From assembly GCF_004360145.1 (NCBI RefSeq), contig NZ_ML178712.1:228179-292178 (forward strand): a stretch of DNA of 64,000 nucleotides. The letters are read 5' to 3'. This document shows, piece after piece, positions 44,476 through 55,249 of this stretch. The stretch's first letter is position 1, and each line of letters starts with the position of its first letter. The notes beneath the pieces were generated by a model, which saw nothing but the letters and a program-made list of their open reading frames with translations, was not told the origin of the DNA and searched no databases. Source of the stretch: Aliiroseovarius marinus. GTDB taxonomy: Bacteria; Pseudomonadota; Alphaproteobacteria; Rhodobacterales; Rhodobacteraceae. The translations under genes and the position numbers were made by a program.

Positions 44476-46065
44476 TTAGTGCCGGAAGTGGCGCATGCCG
44501 GTGAAGACCATGGCCAGACCGGCTTCGTTCGCCGCGTCGATCACTTCCTTGTCGCGCATCGAACCACCCGGCTGGATCACGCAGGTGCCACCAGCGGCGG
44601 CCGCTTCCAGCAGACCGTCGGGGAACGGGAAGAACGCATCCGATGCGACGGCCGAGCCTTTCGCGAGGCTTTCGTCCAGACCCAGTTCGGCTGCCATACG
44701 TTCGGCCTTCGAGGCGGCGACGTTGGCACTGTCCAGACGGCTCATCTGACCGGCACCCACGCCCACGGTGGCTTGGTCTTTCACGTAGACGATGGCATTC
44801 GATTTGACGTGCTTGGCGACTTTCCACGCGAACAGCAGGTCTTTCATCTGTTCGTCCGTCGGCGCTTTCTCGGTCACCACTTTCAGGTCGTCCATGCCGA
44901 CATAACCCACGTCTTTGTCCTGCACCAGAACACCGCCAGCGACCTGCTTGTAAGCGGTCAGAGGTGCGCGGGTGTCGGGCAGACCGTCGGTCAGCAGCAG
45001 GCGAAGGTTCTTCTTCGCCGCGAAGATTTCCTTGGCTTCGTCCGACGCGCCGGGGGCGATCACGACCTCGGTGAAGATCTCGACGATCTTGGTGGCGGTT
45101 TCCGCATCCAACGGCTGGTTCAGCGCAACGATGCCGCCAAAGGCCGAAGTACGGTCGCAGTCAAATGCCTTCTGATAGGCCTCGACCAGCGTCGCGCCTT
45201 GGGCCACACCACAGGGGTTGGCGTGCTTGATGATGGCAACGGCAGGGCTGACGGCGGGGTCAAACTCGGCAACCAGTTCAAAGGCAGCGTCGGTGTCGTT
45301 GATGTTGTTATAGGACAGTTCCTTGCCCTGCAGCTGGGTCGCGGTCGCGACACCGGGACGGTTCGAGCCGTCGGTATAGAACGCCGCTTTCTGGTGGCTG
45401 TTTTCGCCATAGCGCAGGGTCTGTTTCAGCTCGCCCGCAAAGGCGCGACGACGCGGGGCTTCCAGTTCAAGAGCACCTGCCATCCACGACGACACAGCCG
45501 CGTCATACGCTCCGGTGCGGGCATAGGCGATCTGGGCCTGATGCTGGCGGAACGCGTACGAGGTTTGACCCTCGTTGCCGTCCAGCTCAGCCAGCAGCGC
45601 ATCATAGTCCTGTACGTCCACGATCACGTTCACAAAGGCATGGTTCTTGGCCGCAGCACGGATCATGGCCGGGCCACCAATGTCGATGTTCTCGATGCAG
45701 GTGTCATAGTCGGCGCCCTTGGCGACAGTTTCCTCGAACGGATAGAGGTTCACCACCAGCAGGTCGATCGCGCCGATGCCGTGTTCCTCCATCGAGGCCA
45801 CATGCGCGTCGTTGTCGCGCAGCGCCAGCAGACCACCATGCACCATCGGATGCAGCGTCTTGACGCGGCCGTCCATCATCTCAGGAAAGCCGGTGACGTC
45901 AGCCACGTCTTTCACGGCGACACCTGCGTCGCGCAGGGCTTTGGCGGACCCGCCAGTCGACAGGATCTCGACCCCGCGGGCTTCCAGCGCCTGGCCCAAT
46001 TCGATCAGGCCGGTCTTGTCGGATACGGAAATCAGCGCGCGGCGCACGGGATGAAGGTCGGTCAT
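44476..46065 (-). CDS. purH: Bifunctional AICAR transformylase/IMP cyclohydrolase
   Basis: PurH carries out the last two steps of IMP synthesis. The 529-residue protein has the N-terminal cyclohydrolase domain ([34 protein letters not shown]) and the C-terminal transformylase with the catalytic [11 protein letters not shown]. It belongs to the minus-strand run heparinase-like - purH - lspA. Confidence 0.97.
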   Translation of the reverse strand: MTDLHPVRRALISVSDKTGLIELGQALEARGVEILSTGGSAKALRDAGVAVKDVADVTGFPEMMDGRVKTLHPMVHGGLLALRDNDAHVASMEEHGIGAIDLLVVNLYPFEETVAKGADYDTCIENIDIGGPAMIRAAAKNHAFVNVIVDVQDYDALLAELDGNEGQTSYAFRQHQAQIAYARTGAYDAAVSSWMAGALELEAPRRRAFAGELKQTLRYGENSHQKAAFYTDGSNRPGVATATQLQGKELSYNNINDTDAAFELVAEFDPAVSPAVAIIKHANPCGVAQGATLVEAYQKAFDCDRTSAFGGIVALNQPLDAETATKIVEIFTEVVIAPGASDEAKEIFAAKKNLRLLLTDGLPDTRAPLTAYKQVAGGVLVQDKDVGYVGMDDLKVVTEKAPTDEQMKDLLFAWKVAKHVKSNAIVYVKDQATVGVGAGQMSRLDSANVAASKAERMAAELGLDESLAKGSAVASDAFFPFPDGLLEAAAAGGTCVIQPGGSMRDKEVIDAANEAGLAMVFTGMRHFRH

Positions 46066-46095
46066 GTCAGTTGGCCCCCCAAGGCCTGAAGTCTG

Positions 46096-47847
46096 TTAAC
46101 TTGGCAGCTCCGACTGGTCGCCCGTTTCAAGGTCACGCAAGACCGTTGGGGTGTCTTGCGCCTTGGCCAGCGTCCAGCGGATGCGTGTCGCATAGTCCAT
46201 TGCGACGCCCGAGAGAACCACTTGTTTTGTTTTTCGGGGCTTCAGACGCGACTTTTCCAAATAAACGCTGCTTTGCAGCATCAGTTCACCGCGTCCCTCG
46301 AAGCGGAACACCCAAATCTCGCCGGATCGCAGCGCCAAAGACACCGCCGTACCGCCCATATCAAGGGTCGCGTCGACCTCGGGGTGGAGGTGGAATCGCA
46401 CCGTGAAGGGCACGCCTTGCAGGGATGTGTCGTCGAGCGCGCGATCAAACGCCTCTTGATCCGCATCCGTGACAGCGGCCAGTGTGTCTTCACCTGACAG
46501 CTCGCGCCCCGTCACGTTCAGCTCCAGCTTGCGCATATGGGTCAGGCCGTGGGTCGCGACATAGCCATCATGGGCGGCGACAACGCCGTTGGTTCCGACC
46601 CCAACCACACGCTCCAGCGGCACCTGCTTTGGGGTCTGCGCCAAGAAGGTCCGCTCGATCCCGTCCAGCACCTGTGGTGCAGACAGCCGCGACGACGACA
46701 TACCCGTCACACCCATCACGGAATGGGACGGCGTGGCGCGCCCCGCCTTGTGCCATTCCGGCCCAAATTGCACGCCGGTTCCGCAGTTCACAATCACCGG
46801 GCGCCGACCCGAAGTCATCTCGAACGCCAAGGTCGACGCGTGCCCATTGGCCGAGGCATTCCCGGCAGGCGGCGGCGCGCCGTCCATGATCACACTGGTG
46901 CGTCCGGCGGACAGACGGGCATAGCCCATCGCCAACCCCTCGTTCACACCGGCTCGCACGCCTGAATTTGCCAGCGCGTGATCCAAACGGCCATCCAGCC
47001 CGCGCCCACCGCCGTGAAAGCGGGCCAGCCCGCCATCCGCATGGCGCAGCGCGCGCAAGGTTGGCGCGATCCGGTTGATCGCCTCAAGATGGGCAGGTTC
47101 AGGCTCACGCCCACTTTCGCGCAGGGTCAGCGCGGCCCAGTTCAGAAGGGTGAAGACTTCCAGCAGTTCTTCAGGATTCCGGGTCGGGATGCCGCCCTGA
47201 TCATCAATTTGATCGGTGCACTCCTGCGCCAAAGCGCGAATGGCACCATCCACGTGGACATCGACACCGGTCAGGCTGAACCCAGCATAGATCAGGCCGG
47301 TCAGCGCCTCGAACCGCGGCAGACCGGGTGTCGCGCCGCGCCAACGACGCGCCAGAAACAAGGTTTGCTGACCCAGCGATCGGAAGAACCACCTGCTCTG
47401 CTCGGACGACATACCTCGCATCAAGAACAGCGCTTGGTTGATCCAGCGGATCAGACGCCGCCCGGTCAAGTCCGGGGTCCAGCCTTCGCCGCGCCCGTTT
47501 CCATAGGCGGCAATCCAACCAAACACCCACTCTTGGGCGCGCTCCCGCGCTTCGGCGTCGCCAACGCTGGCCAAGTCGTCCAACCACGCAAAACCTTGAG
47601 TCTCTTCAATGAAAGCAGGATTGGGCGGCGGGATGTCCCACAACATGTGATCCGGTGCATTCACCAGATGGCCCGCGAACAGGAAATTGCCCGCCAAAAG
47701 CTGCTTGCCGCGCGCAAAGGATCCGATCGTGCGCGGTTCCGGTTGCGACACAAACCCCGCCGCAGGCCGCGCCCGCGCCGCCCGTTTTGCGTGCCAACGA
47801 TTTGAAAATCGGGTGCCTAACCCGGAAGAACCGATCTGTGGAGCCAC
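46096..47847 (-). CDS. Heparinase II/III family protein
   Basis: The 583-residue protein has an all-alpha N-terminal toroid and a beta-rich C-terminal heparinase II/III domain (ARFHGGGRGLDGRLDHALA, GYARLSAGRTSVIMD, HASTLAFEMTSGRRPVIVNCG, HKAGRATPSHSVMGV). No signal peptide is seen. It is a cytoplasmic or unconventionally placed polysaccharide-lyase-like enzyme. It starts at a GTG at 47847 with GAGG upstream. In this group the family regularly lies beside rsmB and purH, so a housekeeping role is possible; the substrate is unknown. Confidence 0.85.
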   Translation of the reverse strand: MAPQIGSSGLGTRFSNRWHAKRAARARPAAGFVSQPEPRTIGSFARGKQLLAGNFLFAGHLVNAPDHMLWDIPPPNPAFIEETQGFAWLDDLASVGDAEARERAQEWVFGWIAAYGNGRGEGWTPDLTGRRLIRWINQALFLMRGMSSEQSRWFFRSLGQQTLFLARRWRGATPGLPRFEALTGLIYAGFSLTGVDVHVDGAIRALAQECTDQIDDQGGIPTRNPEELLEVFTLLNWAALTLRESGREPEPAHLEAINRIAPTLRALRHADGGLARFHGGGRGLDGRLDHALANSGVRAGVNEGLAMGYARLSAGRTSVIMDGAPPPAGNASANGHASTLAFEMTSGRRPVIVNCGTGVQFGPEWHKAGRATPSHSVMGVTGMSSSRLSAPQVLDGIERTFLAQTPKQVPLERVVGVGTNGVVAAHDGYVATHGLTHMRKLELNVTGRELSGEDTLAAVTDADQEAFDRALDDTSLQGVPFTVRFHLHPEVDATLDMGGTAVSLALRSGEIWVFRFEGRGELMLQSSVYLEKSRLKPRKTKQVVLSGVAMDYATRIRWTLAKAQDTPTVLRDLETGDQSELPS

Positions 47848-47965
47848 AGCGCGCCTCGCCTCATGTCATTTGCTCGTGGTCGTTTCGACCTGCCCCTCTA
47901 AGTGGGCTTTGGCAAAGCATACCAAGACGGCCTGCGCCTGTCATGGCGAAATCATGGGCGCGTGA

Positions 47966-49225
47966 TTATTTCCGGCGCAGGCAGGTGATAAAGAACCCGT
48001 CCATGCCGCCCTGATCGGCCATATAATGCGGGAACAACCGCAGCCCTTCAGGGCCGATCCAGTCAGCCTCCACACCGGGCAGGCGCAACGCGTCCAGATC
48101 AACCGCCAGCCCCTCGTGACGGGCCAAGGCATCGCGCACCTGTTCCTCGCCCTCGTCGATCAGCAGGCTACAGGTGCAATAGACCAGACGTCCGTCGGGC
48201 TTCAGAAGCCCCAGCGCCCGGTCAATCATGTATTCCTGAAGCTCGAACAGCCCCGGAAACTCGCTGCCATCTTTGGCGTAAGGCAAATCGGGGTGACGGC
48301 GAATGGTGCCGGTGGCAGTACAGGGCGCATCCAGCAGGATCGCGTCAAACGGCCCACCTTCAAATTCCAGCGCATCACCCGTGACCAGTTCCGCTGCCAG
48401 TTTGGTGCGGGTTAGGTTCTCTTCCACCCGCTTCATCCGGCCTTCGGACACATCCAGCGCGGTGACATTGGCTCCCGCCGCCGCCAGTTGCATGGTTTTA
48501 CCACCGGGCGCGGCGCACATGTCCAAAACCGTTTCGCCTGTCTGCGCGTCCAACACCTTGGCGGGCAAAGTGGCGGCAACGTCCTGCACCCACCAATCGC
48601 CTTCGGCATAGCCCGGAAGGTTGGTGATCTGCCCGGCATCCGCCAAACGCACCGACCCCATTGGCAACATCTCGCCCTTCACGGCCACAGCCAGCGCGGC
48701 AGCATCACCCTTCGCCGTCAAATCAACCGGAGCGCCCGCGAACTGCGCAGCCTCCATCGCGGCCACGGCCTCTTTCCCGTAATCCGCCAGCAAGGGCTTG
48801 CGCAGCCACTTGGGCAGACGCGGGATGGGCAGCGTGTCCCACTTGGCTTTCTCGCGGTCGATCTTGCGCAGAACAGCGTTCACCAAACCGCGTGCATGCT
48901 CCGTCTCAACCTGCGCCTTCGCGATCTCCACACAGGCATTCACCACGCCATGCGCAGCCCCGCCATTGCAAATCTCAGCCACGCCCAGCCGCAGAATGTT
49001 CAACACACGTGGCACAGGACGTTGGCGCAGAAACGGCCCAAGCATCCGGTCGCAACGATCCATGCCCCGCAGGGTCTGCATCACCAAACGCTGCGCCCGC
49101 GCGCGATCTTCGGCCGGTAGCTTCGCCAGACGTTTCGGCAAAGCCTCGGACAACAGCCGCTTTTCCACGGTGACATCATCCAGAAGGTCCACCACCACAT
49201 GCCGCACGTCTTTCGGGTTGCTCAT
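47966..49225 (-). CDS. rsmB: 16S rRNA m5C methyltransferase RsmB family
   Basis: This SAM-dependent enzyme methylates a cytosine of 16S rRNA (C967 in E. coli). The 419 residues have an N-terminal NusB-like helical domain and a methyltransferase domain with DMCAAPGGKTMQLA, the cysteine motif DAPCTATGTIRRHPD and the catalytic YCTCSLL. AAGGACG precedes the ATG at 49225; the frame is open earlier without support. Confidence 0.93.
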   Translation of the reverse strand: MSNPKDVRHVVVDLLDDVTVEKRLLSEALPKRLAKLPAEDRARAQRLVMQTLRGMDRCDRMLGPFLRQRPVPRVLNILRLGVAEICNGGAAHGVVNACVEIAKAQVETEHARGLVNAVLRKIDREKAKWDTLPIPRLPKWLRKPLLADYGKEAVAAMEAAQFAGAPVDLTAKGDAAALAVAVKGEMLPMGSVRLADAGQITNLPGYAEGDWWVQDVAATLPAKVLDAQTGETVLDMCAAPGGKTMQLAAAGANVTALDVSEGRMKRVEENLTRTKLAAELVTGDALEFEGGPFDAILLDAPCTATGTIRRHPDLPYAKDGSEFPGLFELQEYMIDRALGLLKPDGRLVYCTCSLLIDEGEEQVRDALARHEGLAVDLDALRLPGVEADWIGPEGLRLFPHYMADQGGMDGFFITCLRRK

Positions 49226-49293
49226 CTCACGTCCTTTGCGTTTCGCTGCAATGCGCCCTATATCATCCCCAACACCGAAACAAGGAGCGCCGC

Positions 49294-49521
49294 ATGTCAG
49301 ACGATAGCCCCAAGGCCGACCAATCGAAAGAAGCTGCGCCCGAGACCCCGAAGCGCGAGCTTCCCCCCGCCGCCATCCGCGCGCTGGCCGAAGCGGAAGA
49401 GCGCCGCAAGAAAGCGGAAGCCGAGGCCAAAGCCCAACCCAAGGAATACGGAGGCCGCGACGGCCCCGAACCCGTCCGTTTCGGAGATTGGGAAAAGAAA
49501 GGCATCGCCATCGACTTTTGA
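49294..49521 (+). CDS. DUF1674 protein, SDHAF4-type succinate dehydrogenase assembly factor
   Basis: The 75-residue protein is charged and disordered at first (EAEERRKKAEAEAKAQ) and ends with the DUF1674 signature EYGGRDGPEPVRFGDWEKKG followed by IAIDF. Mitochondrial relatives (SDHAF4) bind the flavinated SdhA subunit before complex II assembly. No sdh gene lies in the window. Divergent from rsmB. Confidence 0.9.
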   Translation: MSDDSPKADQSKEAAPETPKRELPPAAIRALAEAEERRKKAEAEAKAQPKEYGGRDGPEPVRFGDWEKKGIAIDF

Positions 49522-49644
49522 TCGATGGCCTCACGCCTGCATTTTCTTGCCCGAAATATCCTCGCCGAAGGCATGAAATCCGCCGCGCGTCAGCGCGGCC
49601 ACCCCCAAGCCTGTTGACCGTCAGGTCATAAAGGCGCGGGAGCG

Positions 49645-50550
49645 CTACTGGTTGAACACCCGGCTGGGATGCAACTCGCCAGACCGGTAGGTGCCGACCG
49701 CAACCGCTTTGCCTTCATAAGACGCCCAGGCCTCGTCGCCATATTCCACGTCTGACGCCAGAACCATGCCGGGATTGCCGTGTTTCAACCGCGTCGCCCC
49801 TTCGGCGCTGGCTTTCAGCTCGGGCAGATCTTGCAGACCTTCCTCAAGCGGGCGCAGATAGGCGTCCAGCTCTCCGGTTTTGGCCAGCTCTTCGATCAGC
49901 TCGATGGTCACACCATCTTCCGCGTCAAACGGCCCCGACCAAATCCGGCGCAGATTGCGCACGTGCCCATGACAGCCCAGCGCCTCGCCCAGATCACGGG
50001 CGATCGAGCGGACGTATCCGCCCTTACCGCAGGTCATTTCCAGCGTGACGTGATCGGCATCCGGGCGAGACACCATCACCAGCTCTTCAACCCACAACGG
50101 GCGGGCGGCGATTTCCACATCCTCGCCATCGCGGGCCAGCTTATAAGCCCGCTCGCCATCAATCTTTACGGCGGAAAACTTCGGCGGCACTTGCATGATG
50201 TCGCCGGTAAACTGCGCCAAAGCAGCCTGAATATCTTCGTCCGAGGGGCGGGCATCGCTTTCCAAAATCACCTCGCCCTCGGCATCATCGGTGTTGGTCG
50301 CCTGCCCCAGCCGCACGGTGAACTCATAAGCCTTCAGCGCGTCGGTGATATAGGGGACGGTCTTCGTCGCCTCGCCCAAAGCCACGGCCAAAACGCCGGT
50401 CGCTTCCGGATCAAGCGTGCCCGCATGGCCCGCCTTCTTCGCATCCATCGCCCAGCGCACCTTGTTCACAACGGCGTTCGAGCTGATACCAGCGGGCTTA
50501 TCCACGACCAGCCAGCCGTGGATATCGCGCCCCTTTTTGCGGCGTCCCAT
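49645..50550 (-). CDS. truB: tRNA pseudouridine-55 synthase
   Basis: TruB makes pseudouridine 55 in the tRNA T-loop. The 301-residue protein has DKPAGISSN, the catalytic Asp in [13 protein letters not shown] and [16 protein letters not shown]. Its ATG overlaps the rbfA TAA by one base (TAATG). A hairpin GCCGCGC/GCGCGGC at 49582-49599 follows without a clear U-run. Confidence 0.96.
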   Translation of the reverse strand: MGRRKKGRDIHGWLVVDKPAGISSNAVVNKVRWAMDAKKAGHAGTLDPEATGVLAVALGEATKTVPYITDALKAYEFTVRLGQATNTDDAEGEVILESDARPSDEDIQAALAQFTGDIMQVPPKFSAVKIDGERAYKLARDGEDVEIAARPLWVEELVMVSRPDADHVTLEMTCGKGGYVRSIARDLGEALGCHGHVRNLRRIWSGPFDAEDGVTIELIEELAKTGELDAYLRPLEEGLQDLPELKASAEGATRLKHGNPGMVLASDVEYGDEAWASYEGKAVAVGTYRSGELHPSRVFNQ

Positions 50551-50978
50551 TAGTCTTCTCCGGCCTCGTCGTCCGACTTGCGCAGATCACGCTGCACATC
50601 TTCCTGTTGCAACAGGCGGTGCGTGTGATCCATCTGGTCAAACGTCTCGTCCACCATGAAGCGCAGCTCGGGCGTGTGCTTGATCTTGATCGCGCGGCCA
50701 ACAATGCGGCGCAGCTCGCCCTTGTTGCGGGCCAAAGCCTTCACGGCCTCGTCCCCTCCTTTGCCGCCCAAGGGCAGCGCATAGACGGTCGCAATCGACA
50801 GGTCCGCAGTCACGCGCACTTCGCCAATGGTGATGGACATGCGCGACAGGTCAGGGTCATGCACATCGCCACGCATCAGGGCTTCGGACAGGGTCCGGCG
50901 GATCAGTTCAGCCACGCGCAGCTGGCGCTGGTTGGGGCCACGTTGGTCTTCAAAACGGTTCTTTGCCATATCCGCCAT
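50550..50978 (-). CDS. rbfA: Ribosome-binding factor A
   Basis: RbfA binds the 30S subunit during 16S rRNA 5'-end maturation. The protein has the KH-like fold ([40 protein letters not shown]-type strands, [14 protein letters not shown]). Two starts are possible: ATG 50978, with AAGGA four bases upstream (142 residues), or ATG 50969 (MAKNRFED). The former is used. Coupled to truB; divergent from dapB. Confidence 0.93.
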   Translation of the reverse strand: MADMAKNRFEDQRGPNQRQLRVAELIRRTLSEALMRGDVHDPDLSRMSITIGEVRVTADLSIATVYALPLGGKGGDEAVKALARNKGELRRIVGRAIKIKHTPELRFMVDETFDQMDHTHRLLQQEDVQRDLRKSDDEAGED

Positions 50979-51067
50979 GTATTCCTTGATGCGCTTGGGC
51001 GCAACAGGGCTTTGCCAAGCGGGCGCACTCGGGTTAGACACCCCCAAACGAAATTCGGAGACCAGAC

Positions 51068-51877
51068 ATGAGCGATTTGCCGGGCATTGTAGTGATGGGA
51101 GCCTCGGGCCGTATGGGCCAGATGCTGATCAAAGAAGTACTTGCCAATGACAAGGCACGCCTTGTGGGAGCACTGGAACGCCCCGGCCATGACTGGGTCG
51201 GACGCGACGTGGGCGAATGCATGGGCGGCCAGCCCGTGGGTGTTGCCGTGACCGATGACGCGCTGGAAACCATGGCGAAAGCGCAAGCGGTGATCGACTT
51301 CACCGCACCCGCCGCAACCGTCGACATGGCCGAGATCGCCGCCCAAGCCCGCGCCGTCCACGTCATCGGCACCACTGGCCTGACCGATGAAGATCTGGAG
51401 AAGATCGCGCTGGCTGGCCGTCACGCCACCATCGTGCGCGCTGGCAATATGAGCCTTGGTGTGAACCTGCTGACGCAGCTGACCAAAAAGGTCGCCGCCG
51501 CGCTGGACGAGGATTTCGATATCGAGATCATCGAAGCGCACCACCACCACAAGGTCGACGCGCCCTCGGGCACCGCGTTGATGCTGGGTGAAGCCGCCGC
51601 CGAAGGGCGTGGCGTCGATCTGGCTGACGTGTCCGACCGTGGTCGCGATGGCATCACCGGCGCCCGCAAACGCGGCGATATTGGCTTTCACGCGGTGCGT
51701 GGTGGCGACATCGTGGGCGAGCATGACGTGATGTTTGCTGCGCCCGGCGAACGCATCGTGCTGCGCCATCTGGCCACCGACCGCGCTATCTTCGCCCGTG
51801 GCGCGGTGAAGGCTGCGCTGTGGGGTCAAGACAAAAAGCCGGGTGAATACAGCATGTTGGACGTGCTGGGCCTGTAA
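51068..51877 (+). CDS. dapB: 4-hydroxy-tetrahydrodipicolinate reductase
   Basis: DapB acts in the lysine/diaminopimelate pathway. The 269-residue protein has the nucleotide-binding [27 protein letters not shown] and the catalytic [19 protein letters not shown] precedes the ATG. After it lie GC-rich inverted repeats (51900-51928, 51938-51958) without U-runs. Confidence 0.97.
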   Translation: MSDLPGIVVMGASGRMGQMLIKEVLANDKARLVGALERPGHDWVGRDVGECMGGQPVGVAVTDDALETMAKAQAVIDFTAPAATVDMAEIAAQARAVHVIGTTGLTDEDLEKIALAGRHATIVRAGNMSLGVNLLTQLTKKVAAALDEDFDIEIIEAHHHHKVDAPSGTALMLGEAAAEGRGVDLADVSDRGRDGITGARKRGDIGFHAVRGGDIVGEHDVMFAAPGERIVLRHLATDRAIFARGAVKAALWGQDKKPGEYSMLDVLGL

Positions 51878-51964
51878 TTTAACGGCAAAGTTCTCCCGCC
51901 CAGCGCCAACCCTATCGGGCCGCGCTGGTTGGGGGTGGCCCGTGCCTACGGCACGGGCGGGCGC

Positions 51965-53272
51965 TTAGGTCAGGATCTCGGCAACCACGGGGCCGGGCGT
52001 CGGTGCGTCCCCGAAGTGGTAGGCCGCCAAAAGTTGCGCCTTCGCGGCCTCGGCATCCGTGTCCGAGGCCGCGTGGATCACCGCAATCGGATCGCCTTTT
52101 TCCAGCTTCGCCCCCAGAGGTGCCAACCGCGTCAGGCCCACTGCCGGATCAATTTTGTCGGCTGCGCGGCGTCGACCCCCACCCAGCTCGACCACGCAGA
52201 GCCCAACCTCGCGGGTGTCAATGGCGCTGACATGTCCCGCTTCAGTCGCGCTTAGTTCGGTGATCACCGGCGCTTGGGCCAGATAAGCTTCGGGACGGTC
52301 CACGATATCCGACGGACCACCCAGCGCGGCCACCATCAGCCCGAACTTCTCGGCGGCTTGACCACTCTCCAACACATCGCGCACGCGCCTCGCGGCCGCC
52401 GCCCGGTCCGTTTCAGCGCCCGACGCGACGAGCATCTGAGCACACAAGGCTGTCACGACCTCCTCCAGCCGAGCTGTGCGACGCGTGCCGGTCAGGAACT
52501 CAATCGCATTCAGCGTCTCGACGGCGTTACCTGCGGCATCCGCCAAGGGCTCGTTCATATCGGTCAGTAGCGCGTGGCACTTGAGCCCCGCCAATTGCGC
52601 AACGCGCTGGATGGACGCCGCCAAATCGCGTGCATCGTCAAAATTCGACATGAACGCTCCGTTGCCGAATTTCACATCCATCACCAGCGATTCCAGCCCC
52701 GCCGCCAGTTTCTTCGACAGAATCGACGCGGTGATCAGCGGGATGCTTTCCACCGTCGCCGTTACATCGCGGATCGCATAAAGGCGTTTGTCGGCGGGGG
52801 CGAGGTCTCCTGTCTGGCCAATGATGGCACAGCCAACGTCGCGCACGACCCGGTCAAACAGCGCGTTGTCCGGCTGCGAGGTATAGCCGGGGATGGCGTC
52901 CATCTTGTCGAGCGTACCCCCCGTGTGCCCCAATCCGCGGCCCGAGATCATCGGAACGTACGCTCCGCACGCCGCCAGAATGGGTGCGAGCATCAGGCTG
53001 ACATTGTCACCCACGCCCCCGGTCGAATGCTTATCCACGACGGGGCCGGGCGTGTCTGGCCAGCGAAACACATCACCACTGTCGCGCATCGCCAAGGTCA
53101 GTGCGGCGGTTTCGTCCGGTGATAGCCCCTTCAACCAAGAGGCCATCGCGAAGGCTGCGACCTGTGCGTCGCTCGCCCCACCCTGAGCGATGCCGTTGAC
53201 CATCGCGGTAATGTCAGCGTCGCTTAGAATCTCGCCATCGCGTTTCTTACGGATCACTTCGGATATCAGCAT
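51965..53272 (-). CDS. deoA: Thymidine phosphorylase
   Basis: DeoA splits thymidine with phosphate in pyrimidine salvage. The 435-residue protein has VDKHSTGGVGDN, SGRGLGHTGGTLDKMDAI and MDVKFGNGAFM. The classical signature's final Glu is Asp here. GGAG lies six bases before the ATG. No other deo genes are adjacent. Confidence 0.95.
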   Translation of the reverse strand: MLISEVIRKKRDGEILSDADITAMVNGIAQGGASDAQVAAFAMASWLKGLSPDETAALTLAMRDSGDVFRWPDTPGPVVDKHSTGGVGDNVSLMLAPILAACGAYVPMISGRGLGHTGGTLDKMDAIPGYTSQPDNALFDRVVRDVGCAIIGQTGDLAPADKRLYAIRDVTATVESIPLITASILSKKLAAGLESLVMDVKFGNGAFMSNFDDARDLAASIQRVAQLAGLKCHALLTDMNEPLADAAGNAVETLNAIEFLTGTRRTARLEEVVTALCAQMLVASGAETDRAAAARRVRDVLESGQAAEKFGLMVAALGGPSDIVDRPEAYLAQAPVITELSATEAGHVSAIDTREVGLCVVELGGGRRRAADKIDPAVGLTRLAPLGAKLEKGDPIAVIHAASDTDAEAAKAQLLAAYHFGDAPTPGPVVAEILT

Positions 53273-53360
53273 GATCTGCTCCGTTTTCTTTCACCTTCCG
53301 TCCAAATTTGCGGCAACGCAAGGGGTTGCCAAGGGTCAGCTATCGCCTCAGAAAGCATCT

Positions 53361-53867
53361 ATGATCACGCGCGAATTTCAAAAGGGCGACGCCCATTCCA
53401 CGGCCGTTTACTCGGATTGCGAAAAATACCGCTATACGCTGACGCGTGTGTGGGAGCCCGCCGGGCGCAAGGCGCTGTTCATCATGTTGAACCCGTCCAC
53501 CGCGACGGAAGTGCAGAACGATCCGACGGTCGAGCGCTGCGAACGCCGTGCCCGAACACTGGGATTTGGGGCGTTTCGGGTGACCAATATTTTCGCATGG
53601 CGTGACACCGATCCGCGCAAGATGCGGGCGGCGGTGGATCCTGTAGGTCCGGCGAATGACGCCGCCATTCTGGACAGTTGCCCCTGGGCCGATCAGGTTA
53701 TCTGCGGCTGGGGCACCCATGGCGCACATCTGTCGCGCGGGCCGGAAGTTGAAGCGCTTCTTCGGCAAACCAGCCAGCCGACATTTCACTTGGGCCTAAC
53801 CAAGGATGGGCACCCGAAGCATCCGCTCTACATCGCCTATGCCCAACAACCGGAACGCTGGTTCTAA
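53361..53867 (+). CDS. DUF1643 family protein
   Basis: The 168-residue protein matches DUF1643: YRYTLTRVWEP, LFIMLNPSTATEVQNDPTVE, FRVTNIFAWRDTDP and the C-terminal GHPKHPLYI. The family is widespread and its biochemical role is unknown. The start at 53361 is chosen because the family begins close to RYxLxR. It ends nine bases before the stop of the convergent RTX gene. Confidence 0.85.
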   Translation: MITREFQKGDAHSTAVYSDCEKYRYTLTRVWEPAGRKALFIMLNPSTATEVQNDPTVERCERRARTLGFGAFRVTNIFAWRDTDPRKMRAAVDPVGPANDAAILDSCPWADQVICGWGTHGAHLSRGPEVEALLRQTSQPTFHLGLTKDGHPKHPLYIAYAQQPERWF

Positions 53868-53876
53868 CCGCGCTGC

Positions 53877-55070
53877 TTAAGCGAAAATATTCTCGCGAAC
53901 TTCAACATAGACGTCGTGCACGGTCGCATCCGGAGCGCCTTGCAGGATGGCAACCACCTGACCACCAACCGTGACCACGCCGTCTTTTCCATCATCCGAG
54001 GGGCGCACCTCGCAGGTCAGATCCGCGTGTCCCTCTTCCTCGTCCAATGAGATGCGTAGGAAATCGCGTCCCGTCTCGAAATCGGTCACCTGAGCGACCG
54101 GCATTCCATCTTCACCATCGGGATACAGCCAGAAGATATCGTTGCCGTCACCGCCGGTTGCCACATCCGAGGCCCCGAAAATCAATGTGTCGTTCCCGTC
54201 TCCTCCGTCCAATACATCAGATGCATGGTCATTGTGCCAAGCATAGTCGTGCTGCTCGGCACCGCTTTCTTCCATGGCATGGCCGAAGTGATCGATCACG
54301 TCGTCGCCATCACCACCGATCAGCCAATCCTCACCAAGCCCGCCCTTCAGGACGTCATCCCCGTCACCGCCATCCAGAATGTCGTTATCCGTGGCATCCA
54401 GATCGCCTGACAACTCGTGTTCATGCCCGCCGCCGAAAAGCTGGTCATCTCCGTCCCCGCCCGTCAGAACGTCGTCGCCTGTGCCGCCATCCAGATAGCT
54501 ATCGATGCTGTCCGATCCGTCCAGGCTGTCATTGCCCTGCCCACCATAGGCTGCAAGCGCTCCGTCACCCGCAATGATCGTATCGTCCCCGTCATTGCCA
54601 AACACATAGGCTGCGTCATCGCTAGCCCGGACGGTATCATCGCCCGCACCCGCATCAACCACGTCAACCGATCCATCGCCCGTCACGACAGCCGTTCCCC
54701 GGAAAGTCGTGATCGCCCCCGGATCCGCACCCGCACCAGATGCGCCAAGGGTCACGTCATCATCCCCAGCGGTCAGCACATGTTCGGTCGTTCCGGATAC
54801 AAAGTGATCCAAATCTTCGCGCCCATAATGGGAATCGGTTTCGGTACCTAGAAGCTGATCCAACAAGGTCTGATCCTTGTCAGGGCTGTCTCCATCCCCC
54901 AGCCCGCCATTCGGGGTCAGAACGCCCGTCATGGGAGTCGTGCCGCCACCCACATCATCATCGTCGGACCCGCCCCCGTTTCCTTCAAGATCGCCACCCA
55001 CATCATTGGTGAAGCTATCTGCCAGCACTGCCACCGGCAGGAGGCTTAGAAACAATAACCCAAAAAGCAT
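53877..55070 (-). CDS. RTX (hemolysin-type) calcium-binding repeat protein
   Basis: The 397-residue protein has an N-terminal hydrophobic segment that may be a signal or anchor (MLFGLLFLSLLPVAVLA), an acidic Gly/Asp linker, and about five blocks of RTX nonapeptides (such as GGTGDDVLTGGDGDDQLFGG, GGDGDDVLKGGLGEDWLIGG), which form calcium-filled beta-rolls, then a C-terminal beta domain (PVAQVTDFETGRDFLRISL). Most RTX proteins leave by a type I system through a C-terminal signal; the N-terminal segment here is atypical. Function unknown. Confidence 0.85.
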   Translation of the reverse strand: MLFGLLFLSLLPVAVLADSFTNDVGGDLEGNGGGSDDDDVGGGTTPMTGVLTPNGGLGDGDSPDKDQTLLDQLLGTETDSHYGREDLDHFVSGTTEHVLTAGDDDVTLGASGAGADPGAITTFRGTAVVTGDGSVDVVDAGAGDDTVRASDDAAYVFGNDGDDTIIAGDGALAAYGGQGNDSLDGSDSIDSYLDGGTGDDVLTGGDGDDQLFGGGHEHELSGDLDATDNDILDGGDGDDVLKGGLGEDWLIGGDGDDVIDHFGHAMEESGAEQHDYAWHNDHASDVLDGGDGNDTLIFGASDVATGGDGNDIFWLYPDGEDGMPVAQVTDFETGRDFLRISLDEEEGHADLTCEVRPSDDGKDGVVTVGGQVVAILQGAPDATVHDVYVEVRENIFA

Positions 55071-55249
55071 TCGATACGCCGCCTGTCTTTACTTGCCCGC
55101 ATAACATCCGTCACAATGATGCTGATCACCGCTTGCGAATGTATGAAACACCACGCATTCTTCGACTGGAATTTGCCGACAAGTTTAATTAAATTAAAAG
55201 TTAACAAAGTGTTAACGCTCAGACGGCAGCGCAAAATAAGGATCGAGTG

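Noticed and set aside
49582-49599. GCCGCGC/GCGCGGC hairpin as a terminator of truB or the SDHAF4 gene
   Set aside because: No U-run on either strand, so it is noted only with truB.
53877-55070. RTX repeats as a DNA tandem repeat or CRISPR array
   Set aside because: The DNA repeats are irregular and follow the Gly-Asp nonapeptide codons; there are no spacers or conserved DNA repeats.
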